Shown here: one piece after another, positions 1-8,285 of the stretch
Position numbering within the stretch: the first letter of the stretch is position 1
Layout: each line of letters opens with the position of its first letter
DNA from: CAIWHR01 sp039931775
Lineage (GTDB): Bacteria; Pseudomonadota; Gammaproteobacteria; Burkholderiales; Casimicrobiaceae
Reading direction: 5' to 3'
Assembly (NCBI GenBank): GCA_039931775.1
Contig: JBDTRG010000014.1
Location: 1-54,520, forward strand
DNA length: 54,520 nucleotides
Program-made: the position numbers and the translations under genes
The notes under the pieces: model-generated
Told to the model about the DNA's origin: nothing
The model's database searches: none
What the model saw: the letters and a program-made list of their open reading frames with translations, nothing else

Positions 1-798
1 GTGGATGCGCTGCGCAGGACGCACGGGAACGCAGCGGATCAGCGAGAGCGGAATGCACCCCGACACGCAGTAGAGATTTGCCCCGACCGCTGCGGCGAGA
101 TGGCGGATGCCGGTGTCAACCGACAGCACGGCGTGCGATGCGCCGATCAGTGCAGCGACGTCTCGGATGGGCAGACCGTAGGCCTTTCCTCCTTCCCAGG
201 CAGCGAATCGGGGATCGAGCTCGTCGCTGGCGCCGCCGACCGCCAGCGCGTGAAATCCCTGCCTGTCGAGCCAGACGGAGAGCTCGGCCCAATGCTCGTT
301 CGCGACGCACTTGTTGGCGCGCCCGATGCGCGGGTCGTTGCTGTCGCACGAAAGGGAATGGCGCGCCACCACCACCACCGGACGCGCGCCGCCATGCGCT
401 TTCACCAGGTTGCGCCCCCGCTCACGTTCCGCATCGGTCATCGCGTAATCGTAGCGAAGATCCGCCACGTCGACGCCCGCGAGATGCCCGAAGCCTTCGG
501 CCAGCGTTCGGCCATTTTCGACACCCCAGGTGAACGCGCGTAGTGCGTCCATGCCGCACAGGACGTCGCCTTTCGCGAACCGCGTGAACGGGTAGTCGCG
601 CGAATCGCGGGGCCACACGTCGAGCTGCTCCAGCCGGTCAAGGTACGGATTGCCCTCGAGCATCGCCATCCCGGGCTTGTCCGACCCGTGGTAGTACTCG
701 ACCGGGACGTCCGGCCGCAGCGCCTTCATCGCGCGGATCGCCGGCGTCTGCATCAGGGAGTCGCCGAGCAGGTGTGATCCGAACAGGCCGTATTTCAT
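1..798 (-). CDS. Glycosyltransferase family 9-like protein (partial, 3' end off the left edge)
   Basis: The reverse strand is open from the ATG at 798 to base 1 (266 codons) and has no stop in the window, so the C-terminus is missing. The N-terminus MKYGLFGSHLLGDSLMQTPA and the late segment ASHAVLSVDTGIRHLAAAVG match the family 9 (ADP-heptose:LPS heptosyltransferase) pattern, in which the nucleotide-sugar site lies near the conserved D-T/S-G-x-x-H. Such enzymes act in the cytoplasm on lipopolysaccharide core or other glycans. The start lies 1 base past the stop of the CopD fusion gene, so it is probably the last visible gene of that operon. The acceptor and sugar cannot be read from the sequence, and many family 9 members outside LPS clusters are uncharacterised. 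Confidence 0.8.
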   Translation of the reverse strand, partial: MKYGLFGSHLLGDSLMQTPAIRAMKALRPDVPVEYYHGSDKPGMAMLEGNPYLDRLEQLDVWPRDSRDYPFTRFAKGDVLCGMDALRAFTWGVENGRTLAEGFGHLAGVDVADLRYDYAMTDAERERGRNLVKAHGGARPVVVVARHSLSCDSNDPRIGRANKCVANEHWAELSVWLDRQGFHALAVGGASDELDPRFAAWEGGKAYGLPIRDVAALIGASHAVLSVDTGIRHLAAAVGANLYCVSGCIPLSLIRCVPVRPAQRIH

Positions 799-799
799 A

Positions 800-2803
800 T
801 CAGTGCCGATGCCCCCACTGCGGCGGCGCGCGTGGCGGCTCGCCGAACAGGATGTCGATCTGGTTCAGCATGTCCGTCGTGCGCGCGGCGTCCGCCGCAG
901 GGACACCGACCCGGCGCACGCGCAGATAGAGGTCGCGATCGATCAGGTACTCGAGGTGCGCGGGCGCGCGCTCATCCGGAGCGCCCTCCGGCGGGGCGAA
1001 CAGGGCATAGGCCTTCGACACGTCGCCGCCGACGCGGGCCAGGATCGGGGTGCCGGCAGGCACCGTCGCGGCGACCGTTGCGATCGGAGATCCGTCCATC
1101 GGCACGGCGATGACGCGTGCCCCCGCAGCCGCGTACGCGCGATGCTTCGCTTCGAGTTCGTCGAGGCGTGGCAGCGATTGCGGCACCGTGTAGAACACGA
1201 GCAGCGTCACGCGCTTGTCGCGAACCGCTCTCAACGATTCCTGCGGGCGACCGGGGAATTCGAACGTGAAATCCGGCGCCGCGATCGGCAGCAGCGGCTT
1301 CACGCGGTCGGTCATGGCGGTTGCGTTGCGCGCCGCCCATTGAGCATCGAGAAACTGGATCAGGTTCCAGATCTCGTCGTCGGTGAGCGGGGGCGCGAAT
1401 TCCGGCATCGCGGTGCCCGGAATGCCGTGCGCAATCGACCAGAAGAGATCCCCTTCCCGTCGCTGCGGTACACGCTCGGTCAGCTCGACCGGCGGTGAAC
1501 GCGCGGCGCTTCGTTCACCTCGTCCGTCGCGTCCATGGCATGCGCTGCAATACGCCGAATAGCGCGCCGCCCCGTCCGCGACGGCGCGCGTCGTGTAGCC
1601 GACGGGGGAGGTCAGATAGGTCGTCGGATGCGCCGGAACGGCGAGGAGCCACGCGAACAACGCGGCGGGCACCGCGATGCACGCGAATGCTCCCCATGAA
1701 AGGCGCGGGGGCCGGCTCAATGCGCCCTTGAGCGCGAAGAGGGCCGCCGCGAGCGCGATGGCCCCTGCGGCCGCCAGCACGAGCTGGGTCCAGGCCGAGC
1801 GTTCCATCGCCTGCCAACTCAAGGTCCGCGCAAACGGCCAGACCGCAGGCTGATGCGCGGCGGGCTCGGTGACTCCGAGCCGGCCGACGACGAACACGAT
1901 GAAGATCCCGAGCGCCGCCTCGAGCATCGCATTGCGCCGCAGCGATCGACGCGCGCCGCGGTCGCCGGTGGCCATTCGCGGCACCAGGTACCCGCGATTG
2001 ACGGTTGCAACGGCGAGCATCAACGCGAAGACGCTCACTTTCGCGAGCAGCCATCGGCCGTACTCCGTTCCGACGAGCGCCGGGACGCTCCCGACCTGAT
2101 ACCAGGCATTCACGAGGCCGCTTCCGATCAACGCGGCGACACAGGCGAGACCCAGCATCGAGAACCGCCGGGCCGCATCCGCGGCAAGGTCCTCCGGACC
2201 GGCGTCGCCGAGCAGGAAAACGAGCGCGGGAAGCGCGCCCAGCCAGGCACCGGCTGCGAGAAGGTGGACGAGATCGGCGACGATCTCGAGATCGTCGTCG
2301 GACCCTTGGCCGGCGGCGGCGTGGCCGGCCCATGCAAGCGTCCCGAGGTAGGTCGCGGCGACCAGTGTCGCGGCCATCGCAGGAATCGATCGGTGCGCAT
2401 CGACGCTCCCTCGCCCCGTCGCGACGAGCAGCGCGCAGAGGATCGCCAGGAGCGCCGCACGCAGCAGCCAAAGCCGCCCGAACGCGGTGGCGTCCAACAC
2501 CAGGGCGAGCGTGTCGCTATGTAGCGCCGAGCCCAGCGGCAAGCCGCTCATGACAGCGGCCTCGAGAACGAACCAGGCGAGGCCGGACGCCAGCGAGACG
2601 ACGACGCACCCGCCCGCAACGCTCGAAAACCGCCGGCGCGATGCGCTTGCGTCGGTGCGGGATGTCGAACGCCCTGGCGTCCCTGCGATCCAGACGAGAG
2701 CGAGAAGCTCACCGAACAGCAGCAGCGCCGACCCGTAGTGGAATGCGCGCGCGGCGACGAACAGCGAAGTCATGCCGACGCGCTCGCCAACGGGGATCGC
2801 CAT
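800..2803 (-). CDS. CopD-cytochrome c-redoxin-like three-domain membrane protein
   Basis: A protein of 667 residues with three parts. Residues about 12-390 are a polytopic CopD-type membrane domain with many hydrophobic helices. A c-type haem motif CSACH at 419-423, with likely axial Met466 (TAMPEF), marks a periplasmic cytochrome c domain. Residues about 505-655 resemble a redoxin/SCO-like fold (RVTLLVFYTVPQSLPRLDEL) but have no cysteine pair where the redox-active residues would be. CopD proteins work with CopC in copper handling across the inner membrane; copC lies 3 bases upstream in the same direction. The fusion suggests copper or haem electron chemistry at the membrane for the neighbouring Sox/molybdenum system, which is inference. 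An internal ATG at residue 11 (2773) is an equally good start. Confidence 0.8.
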   Translation of the reverse strand: MAIPVGERVGMTSLFVAARAFHYGSALLLFGELLALVWIAGTPGRSTSRTDASASRRRFSSVAGGCVVVSLASGLAWFVLEAAVMSGLPLGSALHSDTLALVLDATAFGRLWLLRAALLAILCALLVATGRGSVDAHRSIPAMAATLVAATYLGTLAWAGHAAAGQGSDDDLEIVADLVHLLAAGAWLGALPALVFLLGDAGPEDLAADAARRFSMLGLACVAALIGSGLVNAWYQVGSVPALVGTEYGRWLLAKVSVFALMLAVATVNRGYLVPRMATGDRGARRSLRRNAMLEAALGIFIVFVVGRLGVTEPAAHQPAVWPFARTLSWQAMERSAWTQLVLAAAGAIALAAALFALKGALSRPPRLSWGAFACIAVPAALFAWLLAVPAHPTTYLTSPVGYTTRAVADGAARYSAYCSACHGRDGRGERSAARSPPVELTERVPQRREGDLFWSIAHGIPGTAMPEFAPPLTDDEIWNLIQFLDAQWAARNATAMTDRVKPLLPIAAPDFTFEFPGRPQESLRAVRDKRVTLLVFYTVPQSLPRLDELEAKHRAYAAAGARVIAVPMDGSPIATVAATVPAGTPILARVGGDVSKAYALFAPPEGAPDERAPAHLEYLIDRDLYLRVRRVGVPAADAARTTDMLNQIDILFGEPPRAPPQWGHRH

Positions 2804-2806
2804 CGC

Positions 2807-3172
2807 CTACGGAGCGACATCGATCGTGAATTCGCCTTCGCTGACGTGGGTATCGACCGAAAGCACACGCCACTTCACCCGGTAGCTGCCCGGTGCGAGT
2901 TTTGGCAGCGACACGCGCAGCACCTTCGCATCGTCGACGTCGACCTTCGCGTCACCCTTGTCGGCACGCCGGCCCGCGGCATCGATCACGCGGACCTCGC
3001 TGAACGCAGATTCCAGCCGCTGCGTGAACCAGAGCTTCAATTCGCGCGGCGATTCGCGTACGACGCTGCCGGCGGCAGGCAGCGCGCGGTCGAGATGGGC
3101 GTGCGCGCCGGCAAACGGTGCGAACGCCGAAACGAGCGTCGCAGCCCAGAGCGTCAACAGCCATTTTTTCAC
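2807..3172 (-). CDS. copC: CopC-family periplasmic copper-binding protein
   Basis: A 121-residue protein with a signal peptide (MKKWLLTLWAATLVSAFAPF, cleavage likely after AGAHA) and a small CopC beta-barrel. After cleavage the mature chain would begin with His (HLDRALPAAGS), and a second His lies in VDTHVSEGEF; these are the expected Cu(II) ligands of CopC proteins. CopC delivers or buffers copper in the periplasm, usually together with CopD, which follows immediately. It lies 100 bases after soxA on the same strand, and that gap shows no clear terminator, so it may belong to the sox transcript. Typical CopC length is about 120 residues, so it is complete. Confidence 0.9.
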   Translation of the reverse strand: MKKWLLTLWAATLVSAFAPFAGAHAHLDRALPAAGSVVRESPRELKLWFTQRLESAFSEVRVIDAAGRRADKGDAKVDVDDAKVLRVSLPKLAPGSYRVKWRVLSVDTHVSEGEFTIDVAP

Positions 3173-3272
3173 TGCGATCGCGGTGACGGAGTAGGGAAAG
3201 GGTCAGTCTATCGCATCGCCGCCGCGATGCCCGCGCGGAAGTCGCCGGTCGGGACTGTCGGTCCGTGGTCGC

Positions 3273-4049
3273 CTACCGGCGCACGCCGGGCGTCTCGATC
3301 GGCAGGCCCAGCGCGCGCCACGCGAGGTAGAGCTCGAGATCGGTGAGCTCCTGCGCGCCGGCGGGCGGCATATCGGCGCGAATGCCGAAGAAGCACGCGC
3401 GGATCCTCCGCTGCAACGATCCCGATCCCTGCCACTCGAGGCGGTACGCGGGGAAGGCGTTGGGGTGACCCTGGCTGATGGTCTCGGCGAGGAGCCGCTT
3501 GCCCCAGTTCTGATCGTGGCATTGCGTGCAGGCGATGTTCATCTGCCCGTGGCGCTGCCCGTACAGCGCGCGACCCCGCTCGAACGAGGCGCGGGCCGGG
3601 CCGTCGACTTTCACGTCAAGCGTCAGACCGCGCGATTGCCACGCGACATAGGTCGTGAGCGCCAGCAGGTCGTCCGACTCGCGTCGCAACGGAGGTGCCC
3701 GCTGCCGCCGCGTGCGGCAATCGTCGATGCGCGCTTCGAGGTCGAATACCGTTCCCGCCGTCGCATCGAAGGCCGGATAGCGCACCGCCACACCGCGCAT
3801 CGAGCTCTTCGCGGCGCCGTGACACGACGCGCAGCTCGCGCCTGCCGCGCCTGCGGGCTCGCCCCACAGCTTCTCGCCGCGCTCGACCCACAGCATGCCG
3901 GGATTCGCGGCGTCGTCGGCCTGCATCGCGCGAACGTCGGCGCCGGCGAACGAGATTCCCGAGCGCAACGCGGACAACGGCAGGACGCGATCCTGCGCCG
4001 CGGCCCATCCCGCGCAACACGCGACGACGACCGCCAGCGCGCGCAACAT
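3273..4049 (-). CDS. soxA: Sulfur-oxidation c-type cytochrome SoxA (di-haem)
   Basis: SoxA, with SoxX, joins a reduced sulfur compound to the SoxY carrier cysteine in the periplasm. The chosen start (ATG 4049) overlaps the soxZ stop as ATGA and begins with a clean signal peptide (LRALAVVVACCAGWAAA); a longer reading frame upstream only covers soxZ. Two CXXCH haem motifs are visible, CASCH at 73-77 and CTQCH at 174-178, and a cysteine at 219 in RIRACFFGIRAD sits where the catalytic persulfide cysteine of SoxA is found. Length is 258 residues, normal for the di-haem form. It is the last sox gene of the set; soxB does not follow. Confidence 0.92.
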   Translation of the reverse strand: MLRALAVVVACCAGWAAAQDRVLPLSALRSGISFAGADVRAMQADDAANPGMLWVERGEKLWGEPAGAAGASCASCHGAAKSSMRGVAVRYPAFDATAGTVFDLEARIDDCRTRRQRAPPLRRESDDLLALTTYVAWQSRGLTLDVKVDGPARASFERGRALYGQRHGQMNIACTQCHDQNWGKRLLAETISQGHPNAFPAYRLEWQGSGSLQRRIRACFFGIRADMPPAGAQELTDLELYLAWRALGLPIETPGVRR

Positions 4050-4369
4050 CAGACGACGGTCACGGCAGCGCGCTCGTCCCCGCGAATGCCGGCATCGTCG
4101 ATCCACTCGAAGGTGAGCTGACCCGACTCGCGGGCGGTGACGAAGAAACGCAAGTACGGATTGGCGGCGATCCCGGGGCTCAAGTGCGCGGAGAATACGG
4201 TCTCGCCGTTGTAGCGGCAGGTGAACGTCGACACCACGTTACGCGGGATCGCCTTGCCGCCATCGTCGGTGCGATAACCGGTTTCCATCGGGTGGCGAAC
4301 GAGGACGCGCACCTCGAACGGCTTGTCGCGCGCGACCTCCGCCGGGACGTTGACGCGGGCGTCGGGCAT
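4049..4369 (-). CDS. soxZ: Sulfur-carrier subunit SoxZ
   Basis: SoxZ binds SoxY to form the periplasmic carrier of the Sox system. The 106-residue product shows the family pattern: VRHPMETGYRTDDGGKAIPR near residues 24-43, a cysteine/YNG segment (FTCRYNGETVF), NPYLRFF at 70-76 and the terminal WIDDAGIRGDERA block. As is usual for SoxZ it has no signal peptide and would be co-exported with the Tat-targeted SoxY. The ATG at 4369 overlaps the soxY stop (4369-4371) by one base and the soxA ATG overlaps its own stop, indicating translational coupling. Longer upstream in-frame sequence lies inside soxY and is not used. Confidence 0.92.
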   Translation of the reverse strand: MPDARVNVPAEVARDKPFEVRVLVRHPMETGYRTDDGGKAIPRNVVSTFTCRYNGETVFSAHLSPGIAANPYLRFFVTARESGQLTFEWIDDAGIRGDERAAVTVV

Positions 4370-4842
4370 CAGGTGCCGTCCATGCAGGCGTCGATCGTCA
4401 CGACGACGTCGGCGCCTACCGCATACAGCACGCCGTCGCTCAGGGTGGCCACCGCGACGACGCGCTGCGTGCCGGCGAGCCGGATTCGCGACTCCACCTC
4501 GATCCGCTCGACCGCGACGGGGAATTCGAACGTCGCCATCTCCGGGACCGGGTTGCGCTGCGAGAAAAGGCGGATCACCCGAACGTACGGCCCGGGAGCG
4601 AACGGTCCATCGACGGCGATCTTCATCGGCACCGCCTGCCCGTTGTCGGCGAGCGCCGGCAAATCGAGGCGCATGCGCTCCCATCGCGGGGTGCGCCCCG
4701 CGAGGAATGCGGCGAGCGCGGGAATGTCCGCGATGTCGCGCTCGGCGCCTCGCGCGGACAGCCACGGCACAAGCGCGAGCGCGGCGCCACCCTGCAGCAA
4801 TCGCCGTCGGATGCGCTGTCTCGGGGAGCCGTCCATTGTCAT
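4369..4842 (-). CDS. soxY: SoxY-type sulfur carrier with divergent C-terminus
   Basis: SoxY carries sulfur intermediates on a cysteine in a flexible C-terminal arm. This 157-residue protein has a Tat-like signal (RIRRRLLQGGAALALVPWLS) and the SoxY core (GPFAPGPYVRVIRLFSQRNP). The canonical arm ending GGCGG is replaced by VTIDACMDGT: the cysteine is present but followed by four residues and flanked by Asp rather than Gly. The reading was checked codon by codon at 4369-4400, so it is not a misplaced stop. This could mark a carrier paralogue with altered partner specificity. Its ATG overlaps the soxX stop (ATGA); a second ATG two codons on (4836) is possible. Confidence 0.85.
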   Translation of the reverse strand: MTMDGSPRQRIRRRLLQGGAALALVPWLSARGAERDIADIPALAAFLAGRTPRWERMRLDLPALADNGQAVPMKIAVDGPFAPGPYVRVIRLFSQRNPVPEMATFEFPVAVERIEVESRIRLAGTQRVVAVATLSDGVLYAVGADVVVTIDACMDGT

Positions 4843-5357
4843 CGCAGGGTGCCGAGATACGCGACGACGTCCTCGACCTGTTGCGCGGTCAGGATCGGCT
4901 TGCCGCGATACGCGGGTGCGACGCGATCGAGCCCGTCCCTCTTGTAGTAGCTCGGCATGATCGTCTGCGGATTCACGCGCAGGTTGTCGGCGAGGCGCAG
5001 ACGCAGTTGCGCGGCGTCGAGGCGTGCGCCGACGCCCGCGAGCGGGGGACCGACATCGCCCGCGAAACGGATTGCGGCATCGGGCACCGCGTGGCACAGC
5101 ACGCAATTCGCCGGATCGCGCGCTTCGATGAGCATGCGTCCGCGCGCCGCATCTCCGATGGCGGGAGCGAACGCGACAGGAATCCGGTCGCCGACGATCG
5201 AGTAGGACGGCATTCCTGTCATCTGCGGATCCGCGGCGACGGCGCTTCCAAAGAGCACGGCCGAGGCGACGGCAAGCGTACGCGAACCGGTCGGCCCGAG
5301 CTTCGTTCGAATCCCATCGCAAAACCGCTTCCGCAGGATAGCAGTGAAGATCGTCAT
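4839..5357 (-). CDS. soxX: Sulfur-oxidation c-type cytochrome SoxX
   Basis: SoxX is the mono-haem partner of SoxA in the periplasmic L-cysteine S-thiosulfotransferase. The 172-residue product carries an N-terminal export region ending near AVAAD (about residue 42), the haem motif CVLCH at 85-89, the typical GDVGPPLAGVGARL stretch, an axial Met134 in QTIMPSYY, and the family signature RVAPAYRGKPILTAQQVEDV near the end. Its ATG (5357) overlaps the stop of the molybdenum hydroxylase large subunit as ATGA, so the two are translationally coupled. The N-terminal region before the hydrophobic core is rather long and arginine-rich; an internal start cannot be excluded. Confidence 0.92.
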   Translation of the reverse strand: MTIFTAILRKRFCDGIRTKLGPTGSRTLAVASAVLFGSAVAADPQMTGMPSYSIVGDRIPVAFAPAIGDAARGRMLIEARDPANCVLCHAVPDAAIRFAGDVGPPLAGVGARLDAAQLRLRLADNLRVNPQTIMPSYYKRDGLDRVAPAYRGKPILTAQQVEDVVAYLGTLR

Positions 5358-7570
5358 ACCTTCGCCGACAACCCGGTCCCCTTGTTCTTGAGCGGCAATG
5401 CGCGCACGGGTTTGCCCGTGGCCGCAGCGATCGCGTTGAGTACGGCGGGTGTGACAACACAGATCGTCGGTTCGCCCACGCCCCCCCAGAAATCGTACGT
5501 CGACACGATGACGGTCTCGACCTTCGGCATTTCAGCGAGGCGCATGATTTCGTACGTATCGAAATTGCGCTCCTTGATGCGCCCGTTCTCGACCGTGCAT
5601 TCGCCGTAGAGCGCGGCGCTCAACCCGTAGGCGACCGACCCTTCGACCTGCGCGGCGATCTGATCGGGATTGACCGCGTGGCCGCAATTGAGCGCCAGCA
5701 CCATGCGGTGAACTTTCACCTTGCCGTCGCTGCCGACGGAGACCTCGGCGACCGCCGCCGAGTAGCTGCCGTAGCCCATGAACTGCGCGACGCCGCGATG
5801 GACGCCGGCGGGCAGCGGCTTGCCCCAATCGGCCTTCGCCGCCGCGGCGTTGAGCACCGCGAGATGCTTCGGATGGTTGCTCATCAGCGCCCGCCGGAAT
5901 TCGACCGGGTCGGCATTGGCCGCGCGCGCGACCTCGTCCATGAAACATTCCATGTACACGGCGTTCTGATTGGTGTTGACGCCGCGCCAGGGGCCAACCG
6001 GCACGTGGGTGTTGCGCATCGCGTATTCGACGAGCAGGTTCGGGACCGTGTAGCCGAGTTGGGCGTCGCCCGGCTTTTCGTAATACCCCTGCAGCTGCCG
6101 AGCGTCCTTGCCTTCCTTCGCGATCGGCAGGTTGAGGAAAGCGTTGATCGACTGGCCCGACACGCGCAGGTGCATCCCTACGAGCTTGCCGGCACCGTCG
6201 ATCCCGGCGGTCATGCGGCACTGCGAAATGGGCCGGTAGAAGTCGTGCGTCATGTCCTCCTCGCGGCTCCAGATCATCTTGATCGGGACACCCGGGAACT
6301 GCTTGGCGATGGCGACCGCCTGTCGTACATAGTCCTGCGCGCCACCGCGCCGGCCGAAGCCGCCGCCGAGAACGTGTTTGTAGACCTCGCACTTGGCGAG
6401 TGGCAGCCCGGACTCCTCGGACAGGGCGGCGAGCGCGGCCTCGCCGTTTTGCGTCGGCACCCACACCTCGCCGCGGTCCGCCGTGATCCGCGCCGTGCAA
6501 TTCATCGGCTCCATCGTCGCGTGGGCGAGGAACGGCGTGCTGTAGACGGCTTCGACCTTCGTCGACGCGCCTTCGATCGCTTTCAGCGCGTCGCCCTCCT
6601 GGCGCATGGCGTACGCAGTCGCCGCCGTCAGGCCTTCCTTCAAGTGCTCGGCGATCGTCGCACTCGATTGCGACGCCGCGGCGCCTTCGTCCCAGACGAT
6701 CGGCAACGCATCGAGAGCGGATTTGGCGCGCCACCAGGTATTCGCGACGACCGCCACGGTCGTATCGTTGACCTTGACTGCGCGCAGCACCCCCGGCAGG
6801 CCGGCAATCTTGCTTTCGTCGAAGCTCACGAGCTTGCCGCCGAAGACCGGGCAGGCCTTGATCGCCGCGCATTGCATCCCGGGCAGCTTCAGGTCGATCG
6901 CGTAGACCAGGCTTCCGTCGAGCTTCGGCGCGGTGTCGAGCCGCTTCATCGGTTTGCCGGCGACCTTCCATTCCTTCGGATCCTTGAGCTTGATGCTCTT
7001 CGGGTCCGGCGGCGTGAGCTTCGCCGCGGCGGCGGCGACCTTGCCGTAGGTCGTCGTGCGCTTGCTGGCGGCGTGCGTGATGACGCCGTTGGACACGGTG
7101 AGCTCGGCGACTGGCACTTTCCATTCGTTTGCCGCCGCCTGCAGCAGCATCATTCGCGCGGCGGCGCCACCTCGGCGGACGTAGTCCTCCGACGCGCGAA
7201 TGCCGCGGCTTCCACCGGTCCCCATTTCGCCCCACGCGCGCTGGCGCGCGAGATTCTCGCCGGGGGTCGGCGATTCGGTGCTGACCTTTTTCCAGTCGCA
7301 TTCGAGTTCTTCGGCGACGAGCTGGGCGAGGCCCGTGAGGGTCCCCTGCCCCATCTCCGAGCGCGCGATCCGGATCACGCACGCGCTGTCGGGCTTGACG
7401 ACGACCCACGCGTTGAGCTCGGGCGCAGCGAGGCCACCGGCGGCCTGCGCCGACCCGACGCCGAAGGGAAGCTGAAAGCCGAGGGCGAGTCCGCCGGCGG
7501 CGGCCGCGGAACCGACCAGAAATCTGCGGCGTGAAAGATTCGTCGTCTTGCGGAGCAGCGTCTTTTTCAT
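5354..7570 (-). CDS. Tat-exported xanthine-oxidase-family molybdopterin-binding large subunit (isoquinoline 1-oxidoreductase beta type)
   Basis: A 738-residue molybdenum hydroxylase large subunit of the isoquinoline 1-oxidoreductase beta (IorB-like) group. The N-terminus has a twin-arginine signal (SRRRFLVGSAAAAGG at 13-27), so the folded enzyme is exported. Cofactor-binding signatures include QNGEAALAALS, HVLGGGFGRRGG and, near the C-terminus, WGGVGEP with the catalytic Glu at about residue 700. These enzymes hydroxylate aldehydes or N-heterocycles and pass electrons through a two-cluster small subunit, often on to cytochromes; here the small subunit is 15 bases upstream and cytochrome genes follow. 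The substrate is unknown. The 4-base overlap with soxX suggests a working link to the Sox proteins. Confidence 0.88.
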   Translation of the reverse strand: MKKTLLRKTTNLSRRRFLVGSAAAAGGLALGFQLPFGVGSAQAAGGLAAPELNAWVVVKPDSACVIRIARSEMGQGTLTGLAQLVAEELECDWKKVSTESPTPGENLARQRAWGEMGTGGSRGIRASEDYVRRGGAAARMMLLQAAANEWKVPVAELTVSNGVITHAASKRTTTYGKVAAAAAKLTPPDPKSIKLKDPKEWKVAGKPMKRLDTAPKLDGSLVYAIDLKLPGMQCAAIKACPVFGGKLVSFDESKIAGLPGVLRAVKVNDTTVAVVANTWWRAKSALDALPIVWDEGAAASQSSATIAEHLKEGLTAATAYAMRQEGDALKAIEGASTKVEAVYSTPFLAHATMEPMNCTARITADRGEVWVPTQNGEAALAALSEESGLPLAKCEVYKHVLGGGFGRRGGAQDYVRQAVAIAKQFPGVPIKMIWSREEDMTHDFYRPISQCRMTAGIDGAGKLVGMHLRVSGQSINAFLNLPIAKEGKDARQLQGYYEKPGDAQLGYTVPNLLVEYAMRNTHVPVGPWRGVNTNQNAVYMECFMDEVARAANADPVEFRRALMSNHPKHLAVLNAAAAKADWGKPLPAGVHRGVAQFMGYGSYSAAVAEVSVGSDGKVKVHRMVLALNCGHAVNPDQIAAQVEGSVAYGLSAALYGECTVENGRIKERNFDTYEIMRLAEMPKVETVIVSTYDFWGGVGEPTICVVTPAVLNAIAAATGKPVRALPLKNKGTGLSAKV

Positions 7571-7585
7571 CGCGGATCTCCTCGA

Positions 7586-8071
7586 CTAGGCGTCGGTCGT
7601 GCTGCGGCCGGCATCGGCGGTGCGCGTTCCGGCAGCGAGATGCACGGCGGCTCGGATGCGCTGATAGGTACCGCACCGGCAGATGTTGGTCATCGCGTCG
7701 TCGATGTCCTTGTCGGTGGGGTGCGGGTTCTTCTTCAGCAGCGCGACCGCCGCCATGATCTGGCCGGACTGGCAGTAGCCGCACTGCGGCACGTCGAGCG
7801 CGAGCCACGCCTTTTGCACCGGGCTCGAGCTGTTGGGCGAAAGGCCTTCGATGGTGACGATGCGGTCGGTAACCTTGATCGCGCTGACCGGGATCGAGCA
7901 CGAGCGCTGCACATTGCCGTTGATGTGCACCGAGCATGCGCCGCACTGGGCGACGCCGCAGCCGTACTTGGTGCCGGTGAGCCCGACCTGCTCGCGGATC
8001 ACCCACAGGAGAGGCGTGTCGCCCTCCACCTCGACGTCACGCACCTTGCCGTTGATGTTGAGCTTGGCCAT
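7586..8071 (-). CDS. (2Fe-2S)-binding small subunit of the molybdenum hydroxylase
   Basis: A 161-residue iron-sulfur subunit. The first cluster has the plant-ferredoxin-like cysteines 38, 43, 46 and 58 (GCGVAQCGACSVHI); the second has 97, 100, 131 and 133 (QCGYCQSGQ and CRCGTYQRI). This is the full eight-cysteine set of the xanthine dehydrogenase/IorA family. The start at 8071 is chosen because GGAGG lies 7 bases upstream and the family N-terminus begins at MAKLNINGK; the open frame extends 55 codons further without similarity to the family. It is the first gene of the operon that continues through sox and cop genes. There is no signal peptide, consistent with co-export with the Tat-bearing large subunit. 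Confidence 0.9.
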   Translation of the reverse strand: MAKLNINGKVRDVEVEGDTPLLWVIREQVGLTGTKYGCGVAQCGACSVHINGNVQRSCSIPVSAIKVTDRIVTIEGLSPNSSSPVQKAWLALDVPQCGYCQSGQIMAAVALLKKNPHPTDKDIDDAMTNICRCGTYQRIRAAVHLAAGTRTADAGRSTTDA

Positions 8072-8285
8072 TCCGTTCCTCCAGCGATCCGGGTTGAGGA
8101 TGCGTCGCGCACACGAAACGGTTCGAGCTGCCGAACGAGTGTCCGGTTCCATCGACCGGCCACCATCGCTCCAACCACCGGAAAGCTTAGCGTATTCGGG
8201 CGGTGGATGCAGCCGGAGCGCCACCGCGCCGCCCACAGATAGGCCTACAGTCGACGGAGCGAATTTGTTCCATCGCCCCCCTGGA

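Noticed and set aside
5532..8006. An 824-codon minus-strand open frame overlapping the Mo hydroxylase genes in another frame
   Set aside because: Its translation is Arg/Gly/Ala-rich without domains, and the overlapping frames encode clear IorA/IorB-type proteins. It is a high-GC shadow.
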